From assembly GCA_023262305.1 (NCBI GenBank), contig JALRCK010000119.1, positions 1-6,741 on the forward strand: a DNA stretch of 6,741 nt. Direction: 5' to 3'. This document shows positions 5,262 through 6,741 of the stretch, one piece after another (within the stretch, counting starts at the first letter, position 1; each line of letters starts with the position of its first letter). The notes under the pieces are model-generated. The model saw only the letters and a list, made by a program, of their open reading frames with translations, searched no databases and was not told the origin of the DNA. Position numbers and translations under genes: made by a program. The DNA comes from Deltaproteobacteria bacterium (GTDB taxonomy: Bacteria; Bdellovibrionota_C; UBA2361; OMII01).

Positions 5262-6726
5262 GGCTAACCTCCTTGCCATCAACGATCACAAGTGCCGCTC
5301 CCTGATCAAGTCCCATCTGAAAGAACTGATACGTTCGGCCATTGTCTTTTCGAAAATCATTCCGGCTTGCTGACGACGTAACACATTTTTCCAACAGCTC
5401 AAGGGTTGCTGGTGTTAACTCGAGAGTGGAATAATTTTTGCCATCGAGATCCATGTACGGAATCGGGCGCCATGCGGGGAGAGTGCGCGAGAAGAACGCC
5501 AAGTGCGGAATCGGCTCGCTGCGCTTTTTCCTATCTGCGGCAACCTGCTTCAGGTGCTGGACCAAAACCGGAAAGCCATCTGAAAAATATCCGCCCCTGA
5601 GAACTGTTCCAACATCCTCGATAGTATCCCATGCAGTCTCTCGCCGGGTATCGAACTTCCAAAAATCCAGTTCACGATCCACATTTTCAAGGTGGCTGAA
5701 GAGGTACTCCATCTCCGCGACAGCGGGATTAGCTGGAATATAGAGAGACGATTGGAGAAGAGGCATAAAGCTCTCTTCAACCGCTCTTGCTGTGAGCAAT
5801 GCGGCATCCGGGGAGGGCAACCCTTCATCGGCAGTAAACCTCGAAAAATATCCTGGATGCTGGAGAAGGTGAGGACCAAAAAATGGAGAGGAGTTACGAA
5901 GGATGAAATCTCCCATACCTGGAAGAGATGCGCGCTTGCACCCTTGGTAAAACTGAATCCGCACATTCGGATCAAACTTTACTCCGAGGGGGGCCAGGAT
6001 GTCCCGAATACGGAGCTTGCGCTCCATGCCTAGTTCATAGCCAATGCCAAGATCTGACACCCGACCATCGTGGCTCGTTATTCGAGAGAAGCCATATTGC
6101 TCAAAGAGCGATGTGACGCGATTTTCGCCGACCTGAATACCTTGAGCATCCCACTTCTGGTACCTAAACGAGAAGCTGGCGACACCCACTCGAGACCAGA
6201 AATTGACCGTTGCAGGAGAAACCTTGAAAATATTGAGATTGTTGAAGCGGTGGATACTCGTCAAGGCAAGGGCGACTTGCGACCGCAACTCCCGCACCAT
6301 ATCGCGACTCTCTTCACCACTCGGAGGTGCGGTCTCTGGGGCTTGAGAACCTGGATGAGCAAGCAACGTCATCAACTCAGCCTGGAATGGGTGCCATCCT
6401 CGCACGTCCTGGTCACGATCGTACAGGACATCGATAGCTCGTACGATGTTCGAGAGCGCTGACGGATGCTTGTGCAGCATGGCATGCGGTAGAAGCCGAT
6501 ACATCGCAGGACTGTTGCGACTCCACCGATCAGGCTCCTTTGAAACGTAGTACGCCTCCACGTATTCACGACACCTCTTGATGAAGTCAGGAGAGCCCTC
6601 TTCCCCGCCCCACTTTTTCATCTCTCCCTTCACGATCGCCGGCAAATTGACGATCATTCTTCCGAATTCGGAGAAATCTCTCTTGAGTGCTCTGAGCCTC
6701 TCATCGTGCAGCGCCATCTCGCGCAT
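5251..6726 (-). CDS. Large protein of unknown function (5' end possibly beyond the window)
   Basis: I do not recognise this protein of at least 491 aa. No stop precedes ATG 6726 in this frame up to the window edge, and no Shine-Dalgarno precedes it, so the true start may lie outside or at the next ATG (6717). No signal peptide or membrane segment is visible, so it is probably cytoplasmic. The N-terminal part (1-125) is charged and helical with many Arg, Glu and His. A Pro/Glu/Ser linker (about 124-141) follows, then a mixed region with aromatic strands such as VASFSFRYQKWDAQG (182-196) and FDPNVRIQFYQGC (251-263). A helical part follows (309-356, AVAEMEYLFSHLENVDRELDFW), and the end is a probable beta-strand region with GAALVIVDGKEVSHD. 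There is no P-loop, zinc cluster, DNA-binding motif or nuclease signature. Long ORFs on the opposite strand here (for example 5692-6033 and 6070-6462) are shadows. The Pro-rich ORF follows with overlap. Confidence 0.75.
   Translation of the reverse strand: MREMALHDERLRALKRDFSEFGRMIVNLPAIVKGEMKKWGGEEGSPDFIKRCREYVEAYYVSKEPDRWSRNSPAMYRLLPHAMLHKHPSALSNIVRAIDVLYDRDQDVRGWHPFQAELMTLLAHPGSQAPETAPPSGEESRDMVRELRSQVALALTSIHRFNNLNIFKVSPATVNFWSRVGVASFSFRYQKWDAQGIQVGENRVTSLFEQYGFSRITSHDGRVSDLGIGYELGMERKLRIRDILAPLGVKFDPNVRIQFYQGCKRASLPGMGDFILRNSSPFFGPHLLQHPGYFSRFTADEGLPSPDAALLTARAVEESFMPLLQSSLYIPANPAVAEMEYLFSHLENVDRELDFWKFDTRRETAWDTIEDVGTVLRGGYFSDGFPVLVQHLKQVAADRKKRSEPIPHLAFFSRTLPAWRPIPYMDLDGKNYSTLELTPATLELLEKCVTSSASRNDFRKDNGRTYQFFQMGLDQGAALVIVDGKEVSHDM
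5268..5274 (-). promoter_or_regulatory. Perfect Shine-Dalgarno AAGGAGG at the coupled gene junction
   Basis: On the minus strand AAGGAGG (5274 to 5268) lies 6 nt before ATG 5261, inside the coding sequence of the upstream gene. This spacing is optimal. The site fits translation of the 5001-5261 frame by ribosomes arriving from the upstream gene. Confidence 0.6.
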
Positions 6727-6741
6727 GATCGGCGAACTATG

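Noticed and set aside
5550..5975. A 141-codon minus-strand ORF
   Set aside because: It lies within the 491-codon gene in another frame, with no ribosome site or family motif.
6070..6462. A 130-codon + strand ORF
   Set aside because: It is antisense to the long minus-strand gene, without a Shine-Dalgarno or known motif.
1..6741. CRISPR array, tRNA/rRNA genes, insertion sequence or prophage genes
   Set aside because: No regularly spaced repeats, cloverleaf, transposase or phage motif was found on reading both strands by eye.

Overview
This window looks like a piece of a Gram-negative bacterial chromosome with moderate GC content. The best evidence is an outer-membrane-type murein lipoprotein gene placed directly before an L,D-transpeptidase with a Sec signal peptide. 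Nothing identifies the taxon. A proteobacterium or a former 'deltaproteobacterial' lineage is my guess, based on protein style only. I see no tRNA, rRNA, CRISPR array, transposase or phage gene, so this appears to be housekeeping and envelope sequence with several orphan genes.

Left part (1-2060, + strand): the C-terminal end of a Pro/Thr-rich probable surface protein (2-415) is closed by a near-perfect intrinsic terminator (439-466). A stand-alone receiver-domain protein follows (587-1129). Next comes a 322-bp stretch without a convincing gene; it holds a good sigma70-type promoter (1191-1218) and a long leader. It leads to an orphan protein with a possible cupin-like beta domain (1452-2060).

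Middle part (2083-3696): an HPF/RaiA-family ribosome-associated protein on the minus strand (2083-2472) converges on the orphan gene. It is divergent from a membrane-anchored single-BON-domain protein (2647-3150). RNase HI (rnhA, 3232-3696) follows with its own likely promoter.

Right part (3697-6741): a CRP-type palindrome (3712-3727) lies upstream of a two-gene operon. The first gene encodes a 72-residue alanine-zipper lipoprotein ending in Lys. The second encodes a LysM plus YkuD L,D-transpeptidase of the ErfK/YbiS/YcfS group, whose known members attach Braun lipoprotein to peptidoglycan. Substrate and enzyme therefore appear to be encoded side by side. Converging from the right edge is a large protein of unknown function (minus strand, 5251 to at least 6726, possibly continuing past the edge). 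It is followed by an overlapping 86-codon Pro/Cys-rich ORF (5001-5261) with a textbook Shine-Dalgarno sequence, suggesting translational coupling.

The most interesting items are the lipoprotein/transpeptidase pair with its possible CRP/FNR-family control, and the unrecognised two-gene unit at the right. I found no clear new defence or mobile system.
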